Below are positions 48,142 through 59,445 of a DNA stretch of 64,000 nucleotides, one piece after another; the stretch's first letter is position 1; each line of letters starts with the position of its first letter. Origin of the DNA: Diospyros lotus (taxonomy: Eukaryota; Streptophyta; Magnoliopsida; Ericales; Ebenaceae); assembly GCF_014633365.1 (NCBI RefSeq), contig NC_068351.1, positions 19,271,366 to 19,335,365 on the forward strand, in the 5' to 3' direction. Made by a program: the position numbers and the translations under genes. The notes under the pieces were generated by a model, which saw nothing but the letters and a program-made list of their open reading frames with translations, ran no database searches and had not been told where the DNA came from.

Positions 48142-50141
48142 TGAAAGTTAAGCAAGATCGCTACGGGGTAAATAGCGTAGTTCAAAATTTTGAACTTACC
48201 CCGATCCCGGCAATTAGATCAACGTCGAAATTAAATCATTCACAAACAAATAAATAAATCTAACCTTTAGATTATCGAGTCGTTCGTGGATTCAAGCCGT
48301 CCAAGCGTCTGGCCTCTAACTCGTGATACGCGGCACCCGTCCGTTGGCAAGGAGAGTGGAATAGGAGTGCTAGCTCCTTCTCCTTTGCGCGGCTTGTGTA
48401 TGGACGGTAAAAGAACACCCACGTTTCAAATCGATGCCAAAAGAAACGGGAAGAGTGAACGGCAATACGTTTTTCAACTCTTGAAAAACGACACAAAAAA
48501 TCACTATCTTTTTTTTGGGCAACCCATAAAGGGATATTTATAGTGAAATATCCTAGGGTTTCTAAAATCCTAATGGATTGGGCTTAGCCCAATAATTCTA
48601 ATTTAATTAGAATCTTAAGTGGGCTTATTCTAGTCCAACTGGAAATATAATTAAATGACACAATCCTTTTATAGGTTAAATAAAATATTATGGTCCAAAA
48701 CTAATTCAAGCCTAAATATATTTTATTTAATATTTGGCCCAAATCTAATTTGGTCCAAATATAATATTTAATATTTGGCCCAAATCTAATTTAGTCCAAA
48801 TATAATATTTATTTTAATATTTGGCCCAAATCCAATTTAGTCCAAATATAATATTTAATTTAATATTTGGCCCAAATCTAATTTAGTCCAAATATTAATT
48901 TAAGTCCAAATATATTTTATTTCCTATTTGCCACTCCAACAAATAGAAAATTATTAAATTAGAAACTCCTTCCTAATTTAATTAATTGTCATTTTTAGGA
49001 AACAGTTTCTATTATGACGACTTCTCGTCATATCGACGTCATTACGTCTATTTGTTCTTTTTCCGTGAGAACCTACGACGGCAAAACTTCTTGCCGAAGT
49101 GTCCCACTTAACCATACGTCCACTCTCCTAGTTTAAGTCAGGGACCGTGCCTATTGCGTATGACTCATTAGGCTTCCGAATATGTTGGCAATTTGTCGGT
49201 ACAAACACATAAGACAAGATTGGCCTCTAGCAAGGCATCATGCCTACCCAATTATTCAGAAGGATTCATAATCCACAAATAACCTTTCACGAGCATGGTT
49301 ACCGTGTAATTCGATCCTCTCGTCAATGTATCTTATGTGATCTCAAGTATGGCGATGTGTTGCTTGATAACGATCACATGAGTTTTCTTCGGTCTTCTAG
49401 ATATCTTCACTTAATAGAAAGTAAATCAATAACTCCTTATTGATCTCTTTTACCATGGCCATGGATTTAAAGTGAATATCCACCGAAGGCACCTTAGATA
49501 CATCATCATCTATCAAGGGATAGACGAGTCCCATCTTGGTTATGCACCCATCTCCATAAGCCTCACGATATGCCCAACGATCGCTCACGTGCAGCCTTTA
49601 TCTAGGCCCATCGAAACGATGTCAAAGCATATCTATCTTCTTATGAGATGATCGTGACAACCTCAAGTCCAAGGATTAGTTACACCCATTTCGTATGAGA
49701 ATTCCATCAACATATAACCAAAATAGATTCTCATGGCGAGTCATGTCTAGTGACACGTTCTCCAACATTGGTCACCTATGTACTTGTCTAGGCATTCCCA
49801 TGCCTATGGGTGTGAGACTCCCATTGCTATCACATAGCAAAAATATAGCACATACAAGTCTTACCGCAATTGTCAATGTCCATTCTTGACATTGCTATGA
49901 CTTGGGACGTTTAATGATGTCTAGAAACTGTGATGCATCATCTCACATCTTTATAGATTATTCACAGTATACATCATATGGACTTCTATCTAGTTTCATT
50001 CGGTTATTACAATAATAACAAGAAACTAATAGAATGACTTCTTGTGAATTTGAATAACTCCTTATTCAAATAATAACATGATTACAATTGTCAGTGTACA
50101 ACATGCCCAATCTGATTGGGTCTAGAGCACCTACACTAACA
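48142..50141 (-). repeat. 3' LTR of copia D (complete, 2000 bp)
   Basis: TG..CA ends. The TATA-like TATAAATA is on the minus strand at 48535-48542. A family of repeats, aatatttggcccaaatctaa, lies at 48710-48905 with one more unit than in the 5' LTR. A 74-codon minus ORF (48272-48496) recurs in the 5' LTR but only because the LTRs are copies. Confidence 0.94.
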
Positions 50142-50152
50142 ATCTCCCACTT
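50142..50152 (-). other. Polypurine tract of copia D
   Basis: Minus-strand aagtgggagat directly before TGTTAGTG of the 3' LTR. Confidence 0.88.
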
Positions 50153-50305
50153 GCACTAGAGCCAATCATTCATGTATCTTATACCTGATGATCGAACATG
50201 ACTTTCATGTTTCTCTTGGGACAGAGCTTTAGTCAAGGGATTTACGACGTTGTCATCCGTTGATACTTTCTCTACATATGTCACCTCAGCTGATGATCTC
50301 CATTA

Positions 50306-50641
50306 TCATATGGTGATGCCGCAATACAAGTTTGGTCTGTTGATGAGACCGTGGTTCCTTCGCTTACGCGATGGCTCCGTTGTTGTCCTAATAATTGTTA
50401 TTGGATCAACAATGCTGGACACCACTTTAAGTTCATCAATGAACTTACAGATCCATACAATCTCCTTAGCTGCTTCGAAGGTTGTTATGTATTCGACTTC
50501 AGTTGTTGAATTTGCAATTATCTCTTGTTGGAACTCTTCCAACTCATGGCCCAGCCATATAGACAAAATATGAATTTTGACTACACGTGATTTAAAATCA
50601 TCATGGTCGAATTGGAAACTAGCATCCACGAACCCCTTCAT
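50306..50641 (-). pseudogene. Copia D RNase H domain
   Basis: Minus-strand reading includes GFVDASFQFDHDDFKSRVV, then IIANSTTEVEYITTFEAAKE and IVWICKFIDEL. These correspond to the copia RNase H motifs D-A-D-x(7)-D/K-R and the STTEAEY block with its catalytic Glu. The first motif is eroded (DASFQFD). RNase H degrades the RNA strand during cDNA synthesis. It is separated from the RT segment by a frame change and stops. Confidence 0.85.
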
Positions 50642-50728
50642 GGTATGCTCTCATTCTCCATATGACAAAAACATCTCTTTAGTGCTTCACAAGTACTTAA
50701 GAATGGTTTTCACAGCAATCCAGTGTTT

Positions 50729-51500
50729 CTAACCTGGATCAGCTTGATATCTACTACATATGCTCAAAGTATATTCGATATCAGGCCTCGTACATAACAT
50801 GACATACATGATCGAGCCAATAACCAAGGCATATTGTGCTCGACTCATCCTATCTCTCTCATCTTGTGTCTTCAAACACATAGCCTTGGAGAGATATATT
50901 CCATGTGACATGGGAAGACTTCTCCTCCTAGAATCTTCCATGCTAAACCTCTTTAGCACCCTGTCAATGTACGTGCTATGGGAGAGTGCTAGCAACCTCC
51001 TGGATCTATCTCTATAGATCCTTATTCCCAGAATATAGGCTGCTTCTCCCAAATCCTTCATGGAGAAAATATTTTGAAAGTCATATTTTAACTAATTGCA
51101 TCATGGGAACACCATTCCCTAATGAGTAATATATTGTCCACATATAGGACTAAAAATGGTAACCGCGCTCCCATTAACCTTCTTGTAAACACAAGGATCA
51201 ATTTCCCTTTTGTGAAAAATCAAACCTTTTGATCTTTTCATCAAAACATTGATTCTAACTCCGGGATGCTTGCTTTAGTCCATAAATGGATCTTTGCAAG
51301 TTTCAAATCTTATTTGCATGTTTATGAGTAACAAAACCGTCAAGCTATGTCATATACACATTCTCGACTAGGTTTCCATTAAGGAAAGCTGTTTTGTCAT
51401 CCATCTGCCATAACCCAGAGTCAATGTCAGACATTGCCTCATCATAGGTAGTAGGCTCATCATTCTCAGCCAGAAGCACATCTCCATGTGCCGAGATAAG
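50729..51500 (-). pseudogene. Copia D reverse transcriptase, broken
   Basis: Minus-strand reading gives MDDKTAFLNGNLVENVYM (about 51400), LQRSIYGLKQASRS followed by a TAG stop (51255-51257) in place of the family Trp, then VLYVDNILL (51133-51144 for YVDN), and KDLGEAAYILGIRIYRDRSR and SHSTYIDRVLKRF (ORF 50729-51061). The active-site motif is normally YVDD; here the second Asp is Asn (GAT/GAC to AAT), which would abolish catalysis. Both defects are G-to-A on the sense strand. Confidence 0.87.
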
Positions 51501-51644
51501 AAATCCATATCTCTCTTACTCGCGATGAACCCTCATCGACCTACGAGATTCCTGTGTAGAAGGTTGGGAGTTGACACAACTTCTTGTGTCTGATCTTTCT
51601 CGGGTTCCTAGAGGGGAGTATTTGTTTGTGGTTCGCCTCAAATC

Positions 51645-52227
51645 TTATTCGAGCTTAACATTCCTCCCACTAGCCACAGCATCTAAGAATTCATTCTCAA
51701 GGAACACCACATACTTGGCAACAAAACACCTTTGGGTCATATGGGTGGTAAAAGTAATATCCATTTGGATATCCCACCCCACAAACAGATATCTCGTCAA
51801 TTTGGGTTTTAGCTTATTTATTGTCAGCACGCTTGACATAAGCTTAACAACCCCAAATCTTAAGGAAAGACAAATTTGGCTTCTTTCCTCTCCATATCTT
51901 ATATGGAGTCTGAGTAACTGATTTACTTGGAACCCTGTTCAAAATAAAGATTGCGGCGAGGAGTGCGTATCCCCAAAATGAAATGGGGAGTTCAGTGCGA
52001 CTCATCATGGATCGAACCATGTCCAACAAGGTCCTATTCCTCCTCTCAGACACACCATTCATCTCTGGTGTTCCAGGTGGAGTCCATTGTGAGAGAATCC
52101 CATTCTGCTTCAAATGATCTAGAAACTCACTGTTCAAGTATTCACCACCTCGATCTGATTGAAATACTTTGATACTTTTCTCAGTTTGTTTCTCTACTTC
52201 AAATCTGAATTCTTTTGAACTTTTCAA
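51645..52227 (-). pseudogene. Copia D integrase (core and C-terminal part)
   Basis: ORF 51844-52227 carries VFQSDRGGEYLNSEFLDHL (second catalytic Asp) and GTPEMNGVSERRNRTLLDMV (catalytic Glu), then ISFWGYALLAAIFILNRVP and the KIWRGKKPNLSFLKIWGC block. ORF 51645-51839 continues with LTRYLFVGW and FVAKYVVFLENEFL of the C-terminal region. A frame change separates them. Upstream, the zinc-binding/pre-integrase text CKSCLLGKMTKSLFK is at about 52385-52440. Confidence 0.9.
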
Positions 52228-52384
52228 AAGCCTCAGATTTGTGTCTCATAAGATACATATAACCAAAACATGATCTATCATCAATAAAGGTTATGAAGTA
52301 GACATATCCACCTCTAACTTGGGTGGACATGGGTCCACACACATCAATGTGCACAAACCCTAGCACTTATGTAGCCTCCATTTA

Positions 52385-53170
52385 CTTTAAAAAGAGACTT
52401 AGTCATTTTGCCAAGTAAACAAGATTTGCAAGCACCATATGATTCATAATCAAATGTGCTAAGATATCCAGCTCTATACAAGTTGGATGTGCGAGTCTCA
52501 TTTATATGGCTTAATGCGACAATGCCATAAATAAGTGTTATTTAAATCATCTGATTTAAGTCACTTAGTATTTATGTTACTGATAGGGGTATCAACATCA
52601 AGGACATACAAACTATTACATATTGTTGCTTTACCATAAAACAACTCATTTTTATAAAATGAACAACTATTGTCCTTAAATAAAAAATGAATATCCATCC
52701 TTGTCAAACAAGAATTAGAAATTATATTCCTAGTCAAACTAGGATTGTAATAACAGTTATGTAAATCTAATATAAGCCCTGTGGATAATGTCAATAAATA
52801 GGTCCCTACAACTAATGGAACAACTTTTGATCCATTTACCACGTGTAGGTACACTTCTCCTATTATTAATTTCCTCGTACTCCTAAGCCCATACACGAAA
52901 GTGTAAATATGAGCATTAGATCCAGTATCTAATACTCATGTGGACTGATCAGAAGTAGATCGATTAATTCTAATAACATAAATACCTGAAGTGCCCTGAG
53001 TAGAACTCTTCTTACTCTACACCTCCCGGTTTATCATAGTGGAAATAGATCACATCCTATTTACCCTTTTAGGTTTTGGTCTTCTGGACTTTTCCAGATT
53101 GCGCTATGGAAGAACTCTTCTTCCTTTTGGCTTTCTTACTCTTGGGCTTGCCCTTGTGCGCCTTGGGCCC
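52385..53170 (-). pseudogene. Copia D protease and pre-integrase region, broken
   Basis: The minus strand shows a lysine-rich tract (53090-53165), a degraded zinc-knuckle FHYDKPGG (expected Cys/His residues lost, about 53040), the protease active site VLDTGSNAHI (DTG at 52921-52929) and GEVYLHVVNGSKVVPLVVGT (ORF 52561-52896), then CKSCLLGKMTK. The residue before VLDTG is a TGA stop (52936-52938) where the family has Trp. Aspartic protease would process the Gag-Pol polyprotein. Confidence 0.85.
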
Positions 53171-53353
53171 TTCAACTAAGAGAACACTTTCCTTGGCCTA
53201 TAATCAATTTTAGGCTCGGTCTCCCTTAGTATGGACAGCTACTCTCCAAGAGTCTTATCCATAACTTTTAGGGAGGGATTGTAGCACCAAGTCTGGGGTA
53301 AGTTTCTGCATCCATACCCAAGTTTAGCTCTAGCAACCTATTGATAAAACATA

Positions 53354-53644
53354 TCATCTCCATGACATGCTTCTAAACAAATGATCCTTGAGCCTAGCCA
53401 TGATCTTAATGGCAGCCAAGACAATATACCAAGCGATGATCATATCACCCTTATGCATCGCCCAGGCCTTATGTGCTACTATTTCCTTAACTGGTGGCTT
53501 CACAAGAAGAGATCTCTCTATCACATAGAGAATCTTATCATGTGTGAGGACTATCCTCAAGATGATCTCCCAGTTATAGAAATTAGTCTCACTGAAGGTA
53601 TTATTGCCCTCGAGTATCGATCTTATCGACATGTTTCCAGACAT
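53354..53644 (-). pseudogene. Copia D gag N-terminal part
   Basis: ORF MSGNMSIRSILEGNNTFSET then NFYNWEIILRIVLTHDKILY and VIERSLLVKPP resembles the start of copia Gag (.. L-G-N-F-x-W-x-x-x-L-R .. K-x-x-Y-V-L). After a further 60 codons it shifts frame. It forms the virus-like particle shell in active elements. Confidence 0.75.
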
Positions 53645-55511
53645 TCTGGATCAACAACTGAATAGAGATATTATTATAATCATATTAAATTACGAAATCA
53701 TAAATTGCAAGAAGTAACATTTTATAATTGCTCCCACTATTTTCTACGAGTTTGCCACCCTCTAGACATAACTCGGGAAATCCCGTTGGAAGATTTCCTA
53801 GTAGGCTAGGATCCCATCTCCCTTCGCACAACCTTGAGTGACTCAACAAATTGTGCTAGGATCGATTAGGTAGGTACTTGCTACCAATTGCATCTCCATG
53901 CAACTCCTAGATTCATTGGGTTGACAACTCCTTGTCAAGCACATCTTATGTGACTCTCAATCTTTGCCTCTATACTCAGTAAGGCCTTGAGTGACTCAAC
54001 AAACCCCACCTTTCTAGTTAAGTCAGACCCATCATTCAGGGACATCTCATGGCCCATGAAGCATAGGAATCATAGGTGACACATGACCTTGAGTGACTCA
54101 ACAAATCAAGTGCCTGCTAGAAACCTAATGCTTCATAATGATGGAAGGCAAGTTGGCTTAATATTAATGAGGGATTTATTATTTATTTATTTAGGTCTCA
54201 TCACATGCAATTAATCAAATTAATAATGCATAATAAATGACTCAAACCTGTGTATGGTATGGATAACTACGGCTAGTCCCCTTAAGCCATAAAAGGGAAG
54301 CTAGCGGGTCAAACCTAGGTGAAGAATCACATCTTGCTTCATAAGCACATTCTTCAAGCTTTCATTGGTCTTCGAATCTTGTCTTCAATTTGGCTCCATT
54401 TCTAGATCTTCATACAAACTACAACTATCGCTACTCTATTCTATTCTACATACATTACATAGAATCAGTAACCCCGAGTTACATTCGGGGGGAGTGAGAT
54501 GAAAAGAGAATGTACATCAGAGTATAAGAGAGGCAGGACACGCAGGCCCTATTTCAAAAATCAAATTTACAAGCATTTATTCCCAACATAAAATAAATGG
54601 TCGACTCGATCCATACCATACACCCATGCAATCAATCTAATTGATTCATTTAAATTATGTTAATTAATTGTCGCATCTATTTCAATCTTAATGAAATGCT
54701 TTCAATAAATTGAAAATTTGTATAATTTTGGAAAAACAAAATTGTTTTAATTGTGTTGGGCTTGGACTCCATCCATTAGTCTAACTAACAAGGCTCAACA
54801 GGCCTTAGATCAATTAATGCATGTCAAACATACACTAGCAGCCCAATAATTAATAAATAACCCAATTAACAGCTCCGACCCATTTTTAATCAGAGCCCAT
54901 AGGTGTCATACACTCATGGACCGGATAAAAATAATAAAAATAGCCAAACAATTTGGCCGGGTCTCACCCAAGGATACGGAACGCACTGAGCCACCGAAGG
55001 GTCGGCCCGGGTGCTTCACGGGAACCCCCTGGAAGGGTCAAACCGAAGCCCGAGGGAGCGGGAGGGGCCGGGAGGCGGCTGGGCAGCATGTCGAACATGC
55101 TGCCAGGCTGCAAGGCCTATGGGGCCGCATGGGCTGCGCCTGGGCGCGCATGGGCCGCGCCTGGCACGCGCGGCAGCGGCCCGTGTGGGCGGCAGGGGCC
55201 GCGCGGGTCGCGCACGCACCCTGCCGCGCAATGCGCACGCCCGGGCCACTTGCGGCGCTTGCGCGCACGCGCGGCAGCGCCTAGTCGGGCCTTGCGCGCA
55301 CTGGCCCCACTTGGCCGCGTCTTTCGACGCCCTGGTGCATCCGTATGCACCCCGAACCCTGTTTCGCCCTTTTTCGGGTCATACACGATCTTTTTCCCTT
55401 CACCCAAAAACGTTTTGCAATCCAAAAAATACAAACGCAACAATTAATTAATTATTTAACAAATAACAACATAACCGAATCCGCACGTAAGGAATTGAAA
55501 TATTTCGACGA
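53645..55511 (-). other. Copia D untranslated leader, with repeats and a GC-rich block
   Basis: Between PBS and gag. Three copies of ccttgagtgactcaacaaa are at 53832-53850, 53985-54003 and 54087-54105. The block 54950-55330 is extremely rich in G and C (gcgcgcacgcgcggcagcgc) against an AT-rich background. ORFs of 70-164 codons in all frames there are due to composition and no domain is recognised. Confidence 0.6.
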
Positions 55512-55525
55512 TGGCTCTAATACCA
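55512..55525 (-). other. Copia D primer binding site
   Basis: Minus-strand TGGTATTAGAGCCA one base after the 5' LTR; it matches the initiator tRNA-Met PBS except C to T at one position. Confidence 0.9.
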
Positions 55526-55526
55526 C

Positions 55527-57444
55527 TGAAAGTTAAGCAAGATCACTACGGGGTAAACAGCGTAGTTCAAAATTTTGAACTTACCCCGATCCCGGCGATT
55601 GGATCAACGTCGAAATTAAATCATTCACAAATAAATAAATAAATATAACCTTTAGATTATCTAGTCGTTCGCGGATTTGAGCCGTCCAAGCGTCCGGCCT
55701 CTAACTCGTGATACGCGGCACGCGTCCGTTGGTAAGGAGAGCGAAATAGGAGTGCTAGCTCCTTCTCCTTTGCGCGGCTTGTGTATGGACGGTAAAAGAA
55801 CACCCACGTTTCAAATCGATGCCAAAAGAAACGGGAAGAGTGAATGGCAATACGTTTTTCAACTCTTGAAAAACGACACAAAAATCACTATCTTTTTTTT
55901 GGACAACCTATAAAGGGATATTTATAGTGAAATATCTTAGGGTTTCTAAAACCCTAATAGATTGGGCTTAGCCCAATAATTCTAATTTAATTAGAATTTT
56001 AAGTGGGCTTATTCTAGTCTAACTAGAAATATAATTAAATGGCCCAATCCTTTTATAGGTTAAATAAAATATTATGGCCCAAAACTAATTCAAGCCCAAA
56101 TATATTTTATTTAATATTTAGCCCAAATCTAATATTTAATATTTGGCCCAAATCTAATTTAGTCCAAATATAATATTTATTTTAATATTTGGCCCAAATC
56201 CAATTTAGTCCAAATATAATATTTAATTTAATATTTGGCCCAAATCTAATTTAGTCCAAATATTAATTTAAGCCCAAATATATTTTATTTCCTATTTGCC
56301 ACTCCAACAAATAGAAAATTATTAAATTAGAAACTCCTTTCTAATTTAATTAATTGTCATTTTTAGGAAACAGTTTCCATTATGACGACTCCTCGTCATA
56401 TCGATGTCATTACGTCTATTTGTTCTTTTTCCGTGAGAACCTACGATGGCAAAACTTCTTGTCAAAATGTCCCACTTAACCATACGTCCACTCTCCTAGT
56501 TTAAGCCAGGGACCGTGCCTATTGCGTATGACTCATTAGGCTTCCGAATATGTTGGCAATGTGTCGGTACAAACACATAAGACAAGATTGGCCTCTAGCA
56601 AGGCATCATCCCTACCCAATTATTCAGAAGGATTCATAATCCGCAAATAACCTTTCACAAGCATGGTTACCGTGTAATTCGATCCTCTCGTCAATATATC
56701 TTATGTGATCTCAAGTATGGCGATGTGTTGCTTGATAACGATCACATGAGTTTTCTTCGGTCTTCTAGATATCTTCACTTAATAGAAAATAAATCAATAA
56801 CTCCTTATTGATCTCTTTTACCATGGCCATGGATTTAAAGTGAATATCCACCGAAGGCGCCTTAGATACATCATCATCTATCAAGGGATAGACGAGTCCC
56901 ATCTTGGTTATGCACCCATCTCCATAAGCCTCACGATATAGCCAACGATTGCCCACGTGCAGCCTTTATCTAAGCCCATCGAAACGATATCAAAGCATAT
57001 CGATCTTTTTATGAGATGACCATGACAACCTCAGGTCCAAGGATTAGTTACACCCATCTCGTATGAGAATTCCATCAACATATAACCAAAATGGATTCTC
57101 ATGGCGAGTCATGTCCAGTGACACGTTCTCCAACATTGGTCACCTATGTACTTGTCTAGGCATCCCCATGCCTATGGGTGTGAGACCCCCATTGCTATCA
57201 CATAGCAAAAACATAGCACATACAAGTCTTACCGCAATTGTCAATGTCCATTCTTGACATTGCTATGACTTGGGACGTTTAATGATATCTAGAAACTGTG
57301 ATGCATCATCTCACATCTTTATAGATTATTCACAGTATACATCATATGGACTTCTATCTAGTTTCATTCGGTTATTACAATAATAACAAGAAACTAATAG
57401 AATGACTTCTTGTGAATTTGAATAACTCCTTATTCAAATAATAA
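55527..57444 (-). repeat. 5' LTR of copia D, truncated at outer end
   Basis: Equivalent to 48142-50076 of the 3' LTR; the 65 bp matching 50077-50141 are gone. TATAAATA on the minus strand at 55919-55926. Confidence 0.93.
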
Positions 57445-57462
57445 GGAGTTACTAAGTCTTTG
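57424..57462. other. Deletion junction with fold-back and templated insert
   Basis: aactccttatt (57424-57434) and aataaggagtt (57440-57450) form a perfect 11-bp inverted repeat around caaat. The following ttactaagtcttt (57449-57461) also occurs at 57546-57558, 85 bp into the flanking DNA. The 18 bp 57445-57462 belong to neither the copia LTR nor the C LTR at this place. Confidence 0.85.
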
Positions 57463-59337
57463 TGAGGATGTGTGGGTTTAGCCTCATTTGTATGCATTCA
57501 GCATACATAAACATGGTTATATTCATATTTACATGCATTGCACCCTTACTAAGTCTTTATGACTCATAAGGTTTTACCTCATGTTGTAGATGATGCAAGA
57601 CCAAATGCAAGCAGGGATGGTGCCGGGAGACTGTTGTGGCAACTAGCATTGTTGCCCAAGATGTGTGGATGTGTACTCTCATGTATTTCCTTATATGTAT
57701 TCATGTGTTTGAATATAAGCGTTATTGAGCTCTAGAGGTATCTAGTTGTTGTAATCATAATAATGTGATAGATGACTGTGAGTCTGCGTGAAGTATGTGT
57801 GGCTTTAGTTGTTGAAGCCAAGTTCGGACCAAGTAAAGATCAGCGAGGTATGTTCTCATAAATCCCCAATACTCAGCGAAGTGTTTGTTATGCTAGCTTT
57901 GTGCCTGGGTCACCTTTGGCTTGCTATGAGGCGAGCTAAAGAGAGGTGAAGTTCACTCGGGTTTCAAGTCTCGGTCTGCTGAGTTTTTCTTGTTTGAGTT
58001 GGGACCGATTCCTGAGTGGAGCGAAGGGAAGGACGAAGCCTAGTTTCCTATTGAAACATAGTCCAACTCTTTAGTTGTGGTTCGTTGGGTGAGTGGGAGC
58101 AGGTCATTACAGCCGTGCAATGCAACAAGTAAGATATGTAATGGCATCTGCAGTATAATCGTGATGATCAGGCCATGCTACGCCCACATAAAAATACACA
58201 CATGCGAAATGCTCTAAATGCATATGCTCACCTAGGGTACCCAAGCTAGCTCTTAGACCAACTAGGTCATGCAATGGCTCACACACCCCATCACACACAA
58301 AGCATGTCCCTCCAATGAATGCAACCCAATCCCCATGCAGCACACACATCATGAAATGCTCAAAGCCAATACGGGAATCTGGCTGTACCAGCTCTTTTGG
58401 CTCGTCTATTGCTTATCGCAACAGTTAATGACTAGCACCCATACATCCAGCCATTGACTACCACGACCCACGATCGACAGTTAGTGGCTTTGTACTTCGT
58501 ACCCTTAGACACACATAAATAACATTAGATCTATATACTCTAGACTTAGCATTTCATAAACTTTCCTCATGACTCTTCATACACTTGCGACATAGCCACC
58601 AATATACCATTCTGGTTCTCGTCTCTTATTGTGCATAAGAACCTGCCTCAACACACATATCACTGAGCATTACCCTTTCATTATTAAGACTCATAACATA
58701 ATCCCATAAAACCATAGCTAACTCTTATAAGAACCTAGCCTCAATGGGTTCGGCATCATTCCCCAAAAAAGTAGAGCAATACAAAGACTCGTGACAGACG
58801 TGATCAACGACACCAAGAAACCATTTACTCGACTTATTCCATCGATAATAGACCCATAAATATAACACAAGTCATAGGATGGTTGCCACGCTGATTTATA
58901 TTATTAATGCGTGGAACTGAGTCACACTGAGGGAAGGAACAGAATATGAGAAACTATAAAGACTTGCATAAGGTTAAAGAACATAAGGAAGGGATAAGAG
59001 GCTTGCCTTTAAACGGTCGATTGTTGCCTTTTCTACACTCCCGCTGCAAAGTAAAACATTTTGCAACAAATATTAAGGTCACGGCTTCGTAATACTTAGA
59101 TTTAACCACGTGAAATATATAATCTACCCATGAAAAATGTATAATTTTCACATACAATGCTTTTAATAATTTTACCCACGTACCTAGCCATTTTAAATAC
59201 CAAATAACCCCGAGAATTGCCTGATTCCCCTTAATTTCTCCCATTTTCCTCCATTAACAGCTGTTGCTTAAGCCCTCTTTTTCTCCCATTTGTTTCTCAA
59301 ATAAACCTTGCCCAACTTGGGCTTCTTGAATGGCCAA

Positions 59338-59445
59338 ATTGGCCTTAAAAAGGCACCATGCGGAATCGAACCCGCACCCACGCGGAATTGAACTCGTGAC
59401 CTCACCTCTTCCTCTCTCGAGCACGACCACCCGTGCTAGCACTCG
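59338..59445 (-). other. Gene-free LTR B segment with palindromic-like text
   Basis: Contains gcggaatcgaacccgcaccc and acgcggaattgaactcgtga in tandem. It resembles a tRNA T-arm but has no tRNA fold; part of LTR B. Confidence 0.4.

Larger units (their letters stand above)
48142..57444 (-). mobile_element. Ty1/copia retrotransposon D inserted in LTR of C
   Basis: On the minus strand: 5' LTR 57444-55527 (outer 65 bp missing), PBS 55525-55512, gag, protease, integrase, RT, RNase H, PPT, 3' LTR 50141-48142. The domain order (integrase before RT) defines copia. The intact 3' LTR is 2000 bp, TGTTAGTGTAGG .. CTTTCA. Because the outer end of the 5' LTR is deleted, the TSD cannot be tested. Stops, a lost catalytic Asp and frame changes make it inactive. 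Confidence 0.93.
38599..58111 (+). mobile_element. Gypsy-like LTR retroelement C, non-coding interior (TSD GCCGT)
   Basis: It begins TGTAATACCC (38599) and ends GGTCATTACA (58111); GCCGT flanks it at 38594-38598 and 58112-58116. The LTRs are 38599-about 41079 and 46467-58111 (the latter interrupted by copia D). A PPT aagggggtggaa abuts the 3' LTR. The interior (about 41080-46466) has no + strand ORF of 60 codons or more and no recognisable gag or pol, so this is either a LARD-type non-autonomous element or extremely decayed. The LTRs differ by about 8% in the first 420 bp by eye. The text just before the PPT (tttcgagggcaaaattcttt) is like the 3' end of Tekay/Del-type chromoviruses, so gypsy origin is inferred from there. 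Confidence 0.85.
46467..58111 (+). repeat. 3' LTR of element C, split by copia D
   Basis: The left part is 46467-48141, the right part 57463-58111. Compared with the 5' LTR, the segment equivalent to 40162-40555 (about 394 bp) is missing at the point where copia D sits. There is an extra 58-bp tandem duplication at 47009-47124. Confidence 0.88.

Noticed and set aside
48272..48496. 74-codon ORF conserved in both copia LTRs (also 55657-55881)
   Set aside because: LTRs are copies of one sequence, so shared frame is expected; no domain; substitutions are not clearly synonymous.
54916..55451. Several overlapping ORFs up to 164 codons
   Set aside because: Explained by very high GC content lacking stop codons; Ala/Arg/Gly-rich in every frame; no recognisable family.
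59350..59400. tRNA-like T-arm text (aatcgaacccgc)
   Set aside because: No acceptor, D or anticodon arm around it; it is within LTR B and repeated imperfectly at once.
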